64,000 nt of DNA, from assembly GCA_949825045.1 (NCBI GenBank), contig OX463807.1, positions 11,619,501 to 11,683,500 of the forward strand, read 5' to 3'. The stretch comes from Argyresthia goedartella (lineage: Eukaryota > Arthropoda > Insecta > Lepidoptera > Argyresthiidae). Both the position numbers and the translations under genes were made by a program. The notes beneath the pieces are model-generated. The model was not told the origin of the DNA. It saw only the letters and a list, made by a program, of their open reading frames with translations, and did not search any database. Positions 28,428-38,165 of the stretch are shown piece by piece (position 1 is the first letter of the stretch; every line of letters begins with the position of its first letter).

Positions 28428-30113
28428 ATGGAACAGGAGCTGCACGAGCTCCGGCTCGCAAATCTTGCACTTTCCCAAGAGCTCAGCCAACTTCGCGCTG
28501 AGAGAGGGTCCTGGGCTGACTCACAAGTCTTGTTCTCGCAACAAGACTCGATTGAGCAGTCGCCGTCCTCTCCGCCTGAGAGCGGGCTGGCTCTCAATAG
28601 TAATCACGTACCCACTGTGATTCCCCTGGAACAGACAAGACAGACTTGCGCCTCGGTGAATAACTCCCCCGATTCAAATGAAGTCGTGATGGATCAGGAC
28701 AATTCCTATTCTGACCCAAGGAACTCGTTCCACGGGCTTGCGGAGGAAGGAGAAACTTCCGTCTCGGAAGAAGACTCCACCTCCAGTCCCCCGAGGCAAC
28801 GTAGGAAACGGGCCCTGAAGCGGCCCCCCACTCCAGATCCTGTCAATTCTGTCGCCAAGGTCGGTCGCCCGTCCGAGGCCGTCCCAACCCCGTCTGCCGC
28901 AGCCAAAACTGTGCCGTCGCAGCAGTCAACAGTCGGAGCAAGTGCCCAAGGCACGCGCAAAGCACTTCCGCCCAAGATCTGCATTAAAAATAAAGAGATG
29001 TGGACGAAGATTGATGGAGCGCTCAAAGAGCGTAAAATCAACTTCATCCGGGCAACCAACACCGCACAGGGGATTTTAGTCCAATTACAGACCTCCGATG
29101 ACCACCGGGCTCTTACTAAGTTCCTAACCGCGACTAAAATAGAGTACCATCACTGGACTCTACCGGAGGATAGAAGACTCCGTGTGGTTATTAGGGGTCT
29201 TCCCAAGGAAATTGGAAGCGAGCAGGTCATGGAAGACTTGAAGGCGAAAAACATTCCTGTGCACGAAGTGCACAGGATGTACAATGGTCGCTCCAAGTTA
29301 CCGTACGACCTGGTACTGGTTGTGGTCGATCTATCACCACAGGGTAAACAGATCTTCCAAGTTATGGAGATCTGTCACATCTCAGGGTTGAAAATTGAGA
29401 ACCCACATAGGAAAAACAAGCCGCTCCAGTGCTTTAACTGTCAGCTATTTGGCCACTCGGCCAAGAACTGCCACAGGAAAGGCCGCTGTGTCAAGTGCCT
29501 GGAGGATCATGCTCCGGGGGCTTGCACACGTCCATCCAACCCCAAGGAGTCAGACGGTCCACCAGGGTGCGTCAATTGTGGCGTGCTCGGTCACACCGCA
29601 GCCTACGGAGGCTGTCCGGCCCGACCTAAGCCGCGCCAAGCTGTACGGGCGAAAGCCCAAGCCCCGGCCCCAACTAACATAGGCCAGGCTCATGCTCGCC
29701 CGAGCCAGAATGCCTGGGCTAAGCCACTTAGTTGGGTACAGGGATCATCGGGGCAGCACACCAGCTTCCCCCCTCTTCCCCCTTCTCGGCAGTATCACCC
29801 TACTCCCACTACTTCTGCTGTGGCTAACATGCCAAGCAATACTCAAACAGCCCCAGCTGATTTATCAACTAGAGCCACCCCCCCTAGGTCATTAAGACCA
29901 CCTCCACCAACAGAAAATAGGGACTATCTGACAGACCTACTGACCATCTTGGACAGAATAGACCCAGACGAAATTGATGAGTTTTTACTCAAAATTGACA
30001 CTGCAGCACTAAAGCAGGACCCTGCTGCTGCCTTGCGAGCCTGTCAAGCTCACAGGTCACTGATTTCGGCGATCAAAGGCGTTCTCAGGAACCGTAATGT
30101 ATATTCTCCGTAA
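28428..30113 (+). CDS. Jockey ORF1: Gag-like with CCHC knuckles
   Basis: 561 codons from the ATG at 28428 (MEQELHELRLANLALSQEL). An in-frame TTG upstream at 28380 would read through an 18-nt T run and is unlikely as a start. The N-terminus is a coiled coil; the next 170 residues are Ser/Pro/Glu-rich. A central RNA-binding-like domain (VVIRGLPKEIGSEQV) is followed by CCHC zinc knuckles: CFNCQLFGHSAKNC, CVKCLEDHAPGAC, CVNCGVLGHTAAYGGC. This is the usual Jockey/Tart Gag layout for RNA packaging. The stop TAA overlaps the ORF2 ATG. Confidence 0.92.
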   Translation: MEQELHELRLANLALSQELSQLRAERGSWADSQVLFSQQDSIEQSPSSPPESGLALNSNHVPTVIPLEQTRQTCASVNNSPDSNEVVMDQDNSYSDPRNSFHGLAEEGETSVSEEDSTSSPPRQRRKRALKRPPTPDPVNSVAKVGRPSEAVPTPSAAAKTVPSQQSTVGASAQGTRKALPPKICIKNKEMWTKIDGALKERKINFIRATNTAQGILVQLQTSDDHRALTKFLTATKIEYHHWTLPEDRRLRVVIRGLPKEIGSEQVMEDLKAKNIPVHEVHRMYNGRSKLPYDLVLVVVDLSPQGKQIFQVMEICHISGLKIENPHRKNKPLQCFNCQLFGHSAKNCHRKGRCVKCLEDHAPGACTRPSNPKESDGPPGCVNCGVLGHTAAYGGCPARPKPRQAVRAKAQAPAPTNIGQAHARPSQNAWAKPLSWVQGSSGQHTSFPPLPPSRQYHPTPTTSAVANMPSNTQTAPADLSTRATPPRSLRPPPPTENRDYLTDLLTILDRIDPDEIDEFLLKIDTAALKQDPAAALRACQAHRSLISAIKGVLRNRNVYSP

Positions 30114-33103
30114 TGGATACCACACCCGGTAGGATTAAACCTAGTGCATTGAGATTGGCATTTTTTAACGCTGATGGTTTGAAGAGACAAAGGGACTTAG
30201 TATCCGCCTTCCTATCAGACCACCAAATTGACATTCTTCTTGTACAGGAAACTTTCCTCAAACCCCAGCACAGAAACCCCAACATTTCTAATTACAAATT
30301 GATTAGAAATGATCGCACTAATGAAAGACTTGGGGGCACGGCAATCTTTTATCGGAGAAGCCTGCACATCTCCCCGTGTGACTGTCCACCACTTCAAAAC
30401 ATGGAAGCCTCAGTTTGCCGAATAGCAATGAGGGGTCATGAAACTATTACTATCGCCTCATGCTACCAGAGACAGGGCTCAAATGACAGTCGTAGGCGTC
30501 TCGAGGAGTCTGACATCTCGTCCCTGCTTAGTTTAGGCGATTCTGTCATCATTGCGGGTGACCTCAATAGCAAACATGTCGATTGGAATTGTAGAGTGAC
30601 GAACTCCAACGGTCCTCTCTTAAAGAAAGCAACCGAGAAACTTGCTATTGAACTAATAGCCCCAATGACTCCTACTCACTTCCCTAAGAGTAACCCGGAC
30701 TCTGAAGGAGACATCCTCGATATCATGCTTCTTAAAAACATTCTTCTCCCAATAAGAGGGATTAAAGTATACCATGAATTGCTATCCGACCATCGCCCCG
30801 TGACATCTATACTTGGTAATATTGAACCCCTCCCGCCCGCCATAAAATCAACTATAGACTGGACTTTGCTCCACAACACCTTTAAGGCAAACTCTCCCTC
30901 CGTTGAATTAGAAAAAATTCCACAAGTTATCGACTCTCAATCTGATGTTAACTTAGCTATAAAATCATTGACTTCGCACATCCAAAAGTCAATCCAAGCC
31001 TGTTCAAAGCCAGCCAACCCATCTGGTGATAGTAGGTGGAGTCTTCCTGAGGATATACGCGACCTCATCCGTGAGATGCGCGCTGCCACCAGAGCCTATG
31101 ATAACTTCCCGAGCTCTGACAACAAAATCGCAATGCGTAGTTCCCAACAACTTGTTAAAACTGCCATTAAAGACCATAGATCCCAGAGATGGGAACAACT
31201 TCTGATAGAGCTCACCCCAGATCATCAGGCTTACTGGAGATTAGCGCGCACTCTCAAATCGGACGCGGTTGTGGATATCCCAGCACTCTCCAGACCTGAC
31301 CAATCACAGGCTTTCGAGGATGCTGACAAGGCTGAGTGTCTGGCTGACAGTCTAGAGAGCCAATGTTCATTGTCAAATGAACCCTTTGACCAGTCTCACG
31401 TAGACCTGGTGGACTCTGAAGTCGCCAGACGCTCCTCACTTCCTCCCCAGGATACTGTAGAGCTAGTTAGCATCAATGAGGTCAATCTTATTATCAAGGA
31501 GCTTCACTCCAAAAAAGCCCCAGGCTCTGACGGAATTGCTAATCGGGTTCTAAAGAATCTCTCCTACCCCCTTCTAGTCCTACTAGTGACCATTCTTAAT
31601 TCCGCCATTGCCACTTGTATGTTCCCGGATGCATGGAAGGAAGCTGATGTGATTGGGATACATAAACCGGGTAAAGATAGATCGAAACCAACCAGTTACC
31701 GCCCTATCAGCCTCCTTAAATCTTTTGGTAAGATTTATGAGAGGGTGATAAACAATCGATTGAAGTCGATAGCCTTCGGCCGAGGGCTCGTCCCGGACGA
31801 GCAGTTCGGCTTTAGAAACGGACATTCCTGTGTCCACCAGGTACACAGGATAACTGAATTTATCTTGGACGGATTCAATCGGCGAAAGCCGACAGGCACA
31901 GGCGCTTTATTCTTCGACGTGGCTAAAGCGTTTGACAAGGTTTGGCACAACGGCCTCATATACAAGCTGTACAACATGGATTTCCCTGACAGATTAATTC
32001 TTATTGTGAGAGACTTTCTCTCCAATAGGAGTTTTAGGTACAGAGTGGAAGGCACTCACTCTAGACCTCATCCAATCAAGGCGGGAGTACCACAAGGCTC
32101 TGTGCTCTCGCCTCTCTTATTCTCACTCTTCACTAGTGATATCCCCAAACATCACAATGTACAGCTTGCCCTCTTCGCCGACGACACTGCTCTCTATTAC
32201 TCTGGTAGGAATAGAGAAATAGTCGTCAAAAGGCTCCAAACTGCCGCCACCCTCTTGGGCGACTGGTTCAAGAAGTGGCGGATCGAACTCAACCCAGAAA
32301 AAAGCCAGGCTATATTCTTCTCTCGCTTCACAACACTCAGTGAGTGGTCTCGTTTACCACAAATCTCCCTGTTTGGACGCGCTATTCCATGGACTCGCCA
32401 AGTGAAATACCTTGGAGTGACTTTGGATAGCCGTCTCACCTTCGGACCGCACATTAAAATTGTGAGGAATAGGGCCAAATTCATCCTAAGTCGGCTTAAC
32501 GCGCTGATTCAATCTAAGAGCAAACTCTCTTTACGTAATAAGCTAAGATTGTACTTAGCTTGCGTCCGTCCCATTTTCACATATGCTAGTGTGGTGTTTG
32601 CGCATGTAGCCAAAATCCACATAGACAGTCTTCAAATCCTCCAAAATAAATTTCTACGCCGAGCCACGGGTGCCCCATGGTTCGTGCGGAATTTTGATCT
32701 CCACAAAGACCTGAAAGTGCCTACCATCCGCGACTTCATGAAAAAAGCTTCTACTCGATACTTCGATAGAGCTCAACATCACTCCAACCCCCTTATTCGT
32801 TTCGCGGCTGACTACGCTGCAAACCCCGAGGCAACCCAACCGAGAAGACGCCCCCGTAACATCCTTTTAGACCCGGAAGACGCCATTACGGCGCAATTAA
32901 ATTTACTGTTACCCCCGGACACAGACAACCCCGACCCGACTCTTCCCACCCGCCCCTTATACATCCACCGCCCGCGCACGCGCAGGCGGAGGCGGCTAAC
33001 AAGAACACCCGCACCAGACACTGCACAAGCCGAAAGCACCCCACATGACGCCGTACACTCTACGCCGGCACAAGTCACACTTAGACGCAGCGACACACCT
33101 TAG
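30113..33103 (+). CDS. Jockey ORF2: endonuclease and reverse transcriptase
   Basis: 996 codons, open throughout. Residues about 10-235 are the endonuclease (LAFFNADGLKRQ, VQETFL, IAGDLNSKHVDW, LSDHRPVTS). The reverse transcriptase (about 470-750) has YRPISLLKSFGKIYERVI, FGFRNGHSCVHQ, FFDVAKAFDKVWH, GVPQGSVLSPLLFSLF and LALFADDTALYY, then KYLGVTLDSRLTFGPHI. The C-terminus is basic (RPRTRRRRRL). The start ATG shares its A with the ORF1 stop (TAATG), which suggests translation by termination and reinitiation. All motifs look intact. Confidence 0.94.
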   Translation: MDTTPGRIKPSALRLAFFNADGLKRQRDLVSAFLSDHQIDILLVQETFLKPQHRNPNISNYKLIRNDRTNERLGGTAIFYRRSLHISPCDCPPLQNMEASVCRIAMRGHETITIASCYQRQGSNDSRRRLEESDISSLLSLGDSVIIAGDLNSKHVDWNCRVTNSNGPLLKKATEKLAIELIAPMTPTHFPKSNPDSEGDILDIMLLKNILLPIRGIKVYHELLSDHRPVTSILGNIEPLPPAIKSTIDWTLLHNTFKANSPSVELEKIPQVIDSQSDVNLAIKSLTSHIQKSIQACSKPANPSGDSRWSLPEDIRDLIREMRAATRAYDNFPSSDNKIAMRSSQQLVKTAIKDHRSQRWEQLLIELTPDHQAYWRLARTLKSDAVVDIPALSRPDQSQAFEDADKAECLADSLESQCSLSNEPFDQSHVDLVDSEVARRSSLPPQDTVELVSINEVNLIIKELHSKKAPGSDGIANRVLKNLSYPLLVLLVTILNSAIATCMFPDAWKEADVIGIHKPGKDRSKPTSYRPISLLKSFGKIYERVINNRLKSIAFGRGLVPDEQFGFRNGHSCVHQVHRITEFILDGFNRRKPTGTGALFFDVAKAFDKVWHNGLIYKLYNMDFPDRLILIVRDFLSNRSFRYRVEGTHSRPHPIKAGVPQGSVLSPLLFSLFTSDIPKHHNVQLALFADDTALYYSGRNREIVVKRLQTAATLLGDWFKKWRIELNPEKSQAIFFSRFTTLSEWSRLPQISLFGRAIPWTRQVKYLGVTLDSRLTFGPHIKIVRNRAKFILSRLNALIQSKSKLSLRNKLRLYLACVRPIFTYASVVFAHVAKIHIDSLQILQNKFLRRATGAPWFVRNFDLHKDLKVPTIRDFMKKASTRYFDRAQHHSNPLIRFAADYAANPEATQPRRRPRNILLDPEDAITAQLNLLLPPDTDNPDPTLPTRPLYIHRPRTRRRRRLTRTPAPDTAQAESTPHDAVHSTPAQVTLRRSDTP

Positions 33104-33291
33104 TTGTGCCCGGCTACGTTAAATCACACCACTCACCACAACCCTCCCAGGTTGGGCCTCTCCCCCGGTAGGGCACGCACTCACGTGAAACAGAACAATT
33201 GTGGCGGGGACTATCTGTTCCGCCCCCCAAGGCAAAGTTTTTAAAGACTAAAGTCTAAAACAAAAAAAAACAATTCCAAAAAAAAAAAAAA

Positions 33292-33496
33292 CGAACATTC
33301 ATTCCCGATCGAGCTACAGCAGAAGAAGCACCAAGGCCTCCCCCTCGCCTCTCCGCCTGCAAATATTGAAGAAATTGCATTATCATTCGAGCCCTCTTCG
33401 CCATCAACCTAATAAGAAAATCTACAGTCCACGCTGCGCCCCGCAATAAGTACACACAAATACGAATTGCGGGGTACTCTATGTACATCGCGTACA
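33292..33496 (+). repeat. BEL 5' LTR, right part
   Basis: Resumes with the duplicated CGAACATTCAT (33292-33302) and runs to GCGTACA. It matches the end of the 3' LTR. Confidence 0.95.
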
Positions 33497-33501
33497 TTGT
33501 T

Positions 33502-33520
33502 TGGTCCTCGTCGAAGCCGG
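33502..33520 (+). other. BEL primer binding site
   Basis: TGGTCCTCGTCGAAGCCGG begins five bases after the LTR. TGG pairs with a tRNA CCA end, and TTCGA in its complement looks like a T loop. The tRNA is not identified. Confidence 0.6.
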
Positions 33521-33549
33521 ATCACTGAAGCATCAAGAAAATTAAGAAG

Positions 33550-36500
33550 ATGGTTGTAACCAGAAGTAACAGCGGAAAAGAAGACTCTTCCGGCAGCGGC
33601 GGCACAACGACGGAAACCGTGACCGGGACCGATACCACGACTGGAACCGGTACCACGACCGGCACCGGCACAACCGAAGACACCAACGCGACGACGGGCA
33701 CGAACACGACGGACGCACGTAGTCACGACACGACCTCCGGCACCAGTAACGCCAGAGGCCACGTCGACACGTCAGGAATCAGAGCCACACCCGCCGCCAG
33801 CACAGACACGGTCATCGAACGCCACACCGCCGAGTTAATGCCGCCACCGACGAACACGAAAACGCTCAAGCCTGCTCGGTCGTGCCGATCCAAGGCCTCT
33901 AGCAAGAGACTCCTCGCGGAGTTGGAGGCCAAGGAGAGGCTAGCCGAGTTGGAGCTGAGGCGTATAAATGCCGAAGCAGAACTAGCGAAGATTCGGCAGG
34001 AACGCATCAACGAGACGTCGTCGCCGGAAGAGTCCGAAGAGGAGGAAGACCTTGCCCCACAAAGAATAGCCGATTGGCTCAACCGAAAGCCAGAAACAGA
34101 AGCCGCGATAGAAATCCCCATCAATGAAGAACGACGGGAACTCACCGCGTGCGCCACTACATTGCGCAAGCGGCGGGAGCCGCCACAAGAAGCTCCACAG
34201 AGACCCGCCGTGATGGACGTTACGTCGCTATCAACAGCCCTGGCCGAAGCCCTGCAAACAAGCAAATCAAACAAGAAGTACATACCAGACCTACCAGTCT
34301 TCAACGGCCTGTGCAACGAGTGGCTACACTTCAAGGCCGCTTACATCGAGTCCTCATCAAGTTTCTCTGCGTGTGAAAATGTGGCCCGAATCCGAAGAAG
34401 TCTCAAGGGTGTCGCTTGGGAGGCCGTCAGCGCCCTCCTCATCAGCCAGCCGCACCCGGAAGACGTCATCAAAGCACTAGAACGAAGATTCGGAAGACCA
34501 GACGCGCTACTAATGGGAGAAACAGAGAAGATGAAGGGGCTGCCACGACTCACCGATAACCCACGTGACCTATGCATATTCGCCGGCCGCATCGCCAACA
34601 CCGTTGCCACAATCGAACTACTAAAAAAGCCGCAGTACCTCTACAACCCGGAGCTACTGCGAACGATTGTTGACAAGCTAACGCCGATATTGAAGAACAA
34701 ATGGTATGACTACGCCATAGAAAAGGAAGACACGCCCGAACTTAAGAAGATCGCCGACTTCCTGAGTAGAGAAGCAGACAAGTGCGCCCCCTACGCCCCG
34801 CCCGAACAAACGTCAGACTTCCGTGAAGCCCGGCCGACGGCGCGCAAGAGGACCGAGCGCACCTACGCTGCCACCACAGAAACTCCAAAGAAGAAAGAAG
34901 AGAAGCACGCGTGCCCACTATGCAAACACGCGTCGCATCTGCTCCCAGCGTGCCCACAATTCAACAAACTCACCGTGAACGAGCGCTGGGAAGTCGCAAA
35001 GAAAAACCACACGTGCTACCGCTGCCTGTCAAGCACACATCACCGCTTCACGTGCCGCGCAAAACCGTGCGGACACGAGGGCTGCCCCATGCGACACCAT
35101 CAACTGCTGCATCACGAAAAAGCCGCTCCCACCGGAGCAGCCGCCTCAGAAGAGTCGCAAAAGAGAAAAGAAGAGGTGGTGGCGGTCACCAGCGAGCGCA
35201 CGGCCGCGCCCGCAACCGCTACTACACGAGGCTACTTGAAAATTGCACCTGTCATACTGCGGGGGCCCCGGGCCGAGATTCAAGCCTACGCCCTCCTTGA
35301 CGACGGGAGCACCGTGACGATCGTGGACGCCGCACTCGCCGACGCCCTCGGCCTCGACGGGCCCACCGAACCTATGTGGGTCCAAGGCGTGGGCGGCAAA
35401 GAAATGGCACACAACAAAAGCAAGCGAGTCACCCTACACATTAGAGGGCAACACGGCGGCACAGAAAAGAAAATCACGAACGCGCACACAGTAGAAAGCC
35501 TCAACTTCACCACGCAGTCCATAAGCAACCAAGAGATGGAAGATTGCACGCACATCGAAGATATCAAGCACGAAATCACCTACAACGAAGCTACACCGAA
35601 GATACTCGTCGGACAAGATAACTGGGAGTTGATCGTGTCACGTGACATAAGAAAAGGACGGCGCGATCAACCCGTAGCTTCGAAAACTGCATTGGGGTGG
35701 GTGCTGCACGGGTGCCGCACAACACAAGCGGCCCCAATAACATACTGCTGCGCTCACCTCACACGCGTCAAGCCCGCCGACAAGACAGAAGAAATGATGA
35801 AGCAATACTTCGCACTCGAGTCACTCTCAATTGAACCAAGAAGACAGAAAAGTGATCCCGAACTACAAGCACTGAAAATACTGCAAGAGAAAAGCCGCCG
35901 CCTCCCAGACGGCCGCTTCGAGACGGGCCTACTATGGCGTGGAAAAATAGACAAGATCCCAAATAACCGCAACGATGCACTGAGGCGCCTATACACGCTC
36001 GAGAGGAAGTTGGACCGCGATGACAACCTGAAAAAACAATATGAAGAACGCATCAACAATCTACTTACCTCTAACTACGCCGAGCGCGCCGACACGCCGC
36101 CTAGCGGAAGAACGTGGTACTTACCGCACTTCGCCGTCTGCAACCCGGAGAAAAAGAAGATTCGAGTGGTCCATGACGCCGCAGCCTCCTCACACGGCTG
36201 CAGCCTCAACGACATGCTCCTTCCGGGCCCAGACCTCCTTCAGTCGTTGCCCGGGGTCATCATGAGATTCCGACAACACAGCATCGCAGTAACGGCCGAT
36301 CTGAAAGAGATGTTCATGCAGATAAAAATACGTGAAGAAGACAGAGATGCACTACGTTTCCTGTGGCGAGGCGATCGCCGTACGGGAGAACCAGAAGAAT
36401 ACCGCATGACCTCCGTGGTGTTCGGCGCATCGTCGTCTCCGTGCACCGCTATATACATAAAGAACAGAAATGCACAAGAACACGCATCGCTGTACCCACA

Positions 36501-37443
36501 AGCTGCGCAAGCAATAGAACGAAACCACTACGTAGACGACTACCTGCAGAGCTTCAACACTATAAGCGAAGCAAAGAAAATAACAAAAGAAGTCGACCAC
36601 GTTCACAAACAAGCCGGTTTCGAGCTACGCGGGTGGGCCACAAACGAACGCGACGCTATTAACAACGTTGTCAACAAGAAAGAGCGAGATGGCAACACGG
36701 TCCCCATCGGCGGGAGTGAGATAGAGAAGACACTCGGGCTATTATGGGACACAAACGAGGACACCATCCGTTTTCGTCTCAACGTACGAAGAGCTCCGCC
36801 CGAAGTCATCAACGATCTCCGCCCACCGACAAAGCGGGAGACCCTCAGCATCATTATGTCAATATTCGACCCCTTGGGCCTCATCTCACCATTGACAACA
36901 CCGGCGAAAAGAATCATGCAAGATACGTGGCGCTACAACACGGGCTGGGATGACGACATCACGGAAGGCCTGCGCGGGCGCTGGAGCGAATGGCTAGGTC
37001 GCCTACGTGACCTAGGTAACCTAAAAATACCTAGATGTTACGACACGACTCCGGCCGCCCGCTACGAAGTCCACACGTTCACCGACAGCGACGCCAACGC
37101 CCGTCAACACAGGCGGCGCGCGCAGCAGCTCGCCGACACCTTCTGGCGCCGCTGGGTGCGCGAGTACGCGCCCTTACTCCAACATCGGCGGGAGCCGCAC
37201 AATAAAGGGACACCCCCGGCCGTCGGTGACGTGTTCATCATCTGCGACTCCAACCTCCCCCGCAACACATGGCCGCGGGGTCGAGTGACGAAGACGTTCC
37301 CGGGCAAGGACGGCGTGGTGCGAGTCGTCGACGTGGCCACCAGCAACGGCCACATCCTGCGGCGACCGACCAAGAAGATCGTCGTTCTACCAGTAGATTC
37401 GCAAGGCGACGGCGGGAGAAATGTTAACGACGAAAACGACTAA
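33550..37443 (+). CDS. BEL/Pao Gag-Pol, in-frame deletion of RNase H and integrase
   Basis: One open frame of 1297 codons. In order: a Thr/Gly-rich N-terminus; a charged helical stretch (residues about 110-160); the Gag domain DUF1759 (VFNGLCNEWLHFKAAYIE, about 245-400); Cys/His knuckles (CPLCKHASHLLPACPQF, CYRCLSSTHHRFTC, about 455-525); an aspartic protease with LLDDGSTVTIVD (about 580); and the reverse transcriptase with VVHDAAASS, TADLKEMFMQI and NHYVDDYL. After HTFTDSDAN (start of RNase H, about 1180) it jumps to RAQQLADTFWRRWVREY, the integrase C-terminal DUF5641 region. Several hundred residues are missing at about 37095-37110. The stop lies inside the 3' LTR. It cannot integrate alone. 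Confidence 0.92.
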   Translation: MVVTRSNSGKEDSSGSGGTTTETVTGTDTTTGTGTTTGTGTTEDTNATTGTNTTDARSHDTTSGTSNARGHVDTSGIRATPAASTDTVIERHTAELMPPPTNTKTLKPARSCRSKASSKRLLAELEAKERLAELELRRINAEAELAKIRQERINETSSPEESEEEEDLAPQRIADWLNRKPETEAAIEIPINEERRELTACATTLRKRREPPQEAPQRPAVMDVTSLSTALAEALQTSKSNKKYIPDLPVFNGLCNEWLHFKAAYIESSSSFSACENVARIRRSLKGVAWEAVSALLISQPHPEDVIKALERRFGRPDALLMGETEKMKGLPRLTDNPRDLCIFAGRIANTVATIELLKKPQYLYNPELLRTIVDKLTPILKNKWYDYAIEKEDTPELKKIADFLSREADKCAPYAPPEQTSDFREARPTARKRTERTYAATTETPKKKEEKHACPLCKHASHLLPACPQFNKLTVNERWEVAKKNHTCYRCLSSTHHRFTCRAKPCGHEGCPMRHHQLLHHEKAAPTGAAASEESQKRKEEVVAVTSERTAAPATATTRGYLKIAPVILRGPRAEIQAYALLDDGSTVTIVDAALADALGLDGPTEPMWVQGVGGKEMAHNKSKRVTLHIRGQHGGTEKKITNAHTVESLNFTTQSISNQEMEDCTHIEDIKHEITYNEATPKILVGQDNWELIVSRDIRKGRRDQPVASKTALGWVLHGCRTTQAAPITYCCAHLTRVKPADKTEEMMKQYFALESLSIEPRRQKSDPELQALKILQEKSRRLPDGRFETGLLWRGKIDKIPNNRNDALRRLYTLERKLDRDDNLKKQYEERINNLLTSNYAERADTPPSGRTWYLPHFAVCNPEKKKIRVVHDAAASSHGCSLNDMLLPGPDLLQSLPGVIMRFRQHSIAVTADLKEMFMQIKIREEDRDALRFLWRGDRRTGEPEEYRMTSVVFGASSSPCTAIYIKNRNAQEHASLYPQAAQAIERNHYVDDYLQSFNTISEAKKITKEVDHVHKQAGFELRGWATNERDAINNVVNKKERDGNTVPIGGSEIEKTLGLLWDTNEDTIRFRLNVRRAPPEVINDLRPPTKRETLSIIMSIFDPLGLISPLTTPAKRIMQDTWRYNTGWDDDITEGLRGRWSEWLGRLRDLGNLKIPRCYDTTPAARYEVHTFTDSDANARQHRRRAQQLADTFWRRWVREYAPLLQHRREPHNKGTPPAVGDVFIICDSNLPRNTWPRGRVTKTFPGKDGVVRVVDVATSNGHILRRPTKKIVVLPVDSQGDGGRNVNDEND

Positions 37444-38093
37444 ATGATTACTGTAAATACATATATTGTTAAAATAAATAAATAAAGATAATATTTGTAG
37501 GACATTTGAGTTAAGAAAAACCTAGTTAAGCAACTTATGTTTTGATGTGTAGCCTGTGCGAACCGAGCTCCGATTGAAGCGACTCGAGGCGCGCAGGCAC
37601 CTATATTTAATACCTCGGTAAGGCGGGGAACCGCGGGCCGGTAAAAATAATACAAAACCCTTATTAGAAAGCCCGCGGTCACCCAAATCATTATGTAAAA
37701 AGATATTTAGAGACTTAAGGTATTGAATAAGCATAGATTTAAGACAATAAATGTAAAATAAAACCATTTTAATTAGAAATAAAGCCTAGCGGGGAAGGAG
37801 GGGCGAGGAAGGGGGCGGTGTGCGGCGCGGGGTCTGAGGTAAACAAAACTACTCTCAGGCGGTCCAATAAAAGGCGCGCGCGCGCCGCCGAACATTCATT
37901 CCCGATCGAGCTACAGCAGAAGAAGCACCAAGGCCTCCCCCTCGCCTCTCCGCCTGCAAATATTGAAGAAATTGCATTATCATTCGAGCCCTCTTCGCCA
38001 TCAACCTAATAAGAAAATCTACAGTCCACGCTGCGCCCCGCGATAAGTACACACAAATACGAATTGCGGGGTACTCTATGTACATCGCGTACA
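37422..38093 (+). repeat. BEL 3' LTR, 672 bp
   Basis: Begins TGTTAACGACG and ends GCGTACA, followed by the target duplication CTCCT. It provides the uninterrupted version of the site used by Jockey (GCCGAACATTCATTCCCG, about 37888). Confidence 0.95.
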
Positions 38094-38098
38094 CTCCT

Positions 38099-38165
38099 TT
38101 CATTACATTATTAAAGACATTTTTAATTTTTAATTGATTTTCCATGATACTGTTTAAAATAAGTG
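38099..38165 (-). pseudogene. Errantivirus env, 5' side of the BEL insertion
   Basis: On the minus strand the frame runs toward the BEL and would continue at 27575 once BEL and one target copy are removed, in the same helical region of the F-like env. It ends at the head-to-head junction with the plus-strand LTR at about 38166. Confidence 0.6.

Larger units (their letters stand above)
28055..33291 (+). mobile_element. Jockey-type LINE, intact
   Basis: A 5237-bp non-LTR element in the BEL 5' LTR with an 11-bp duplication CGAACATTCAT on both sides (28044-28054, 33292-33302). It has a 5' UTR of 373 bp, two open ORFs that overlap by one base, a short 3' UTR and an A-rich tail (33260-33291). Both ORFs are uninterrupted, so this copy may be recently active. 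Its 5' end coincides with the duplication, arguing for a full-length insertion. Confidence 0.92.
27581..38093 (+). mobile_element. BEL/Pao LTR retrotransposon, internally deleted
   Basis: Two LTRs start TGTTAACGACGAAA and end GCGTACA. The 5-bp target duplication CTCCT is present at 27576-27580 and 38094-38098. Total span is 10.5 kb, of which 5.2 kb is a Jockey LINE inserted in the 5' LTR. The interior (33497-37421) has a primer binding site and one long gag-pol ORF lacking most of RNase H and integrase. The host site is the env of an errantivirus remnant, so the order of insertions is errantivirus, then BEL, then Jockey. Confidence 0.95.

Noticed and set aside
33522..33707. Val/Pro-rich minus-strand peptide
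   Set aside because: It is the antisense of the Thr/Gly-rich start of BEL Gag.
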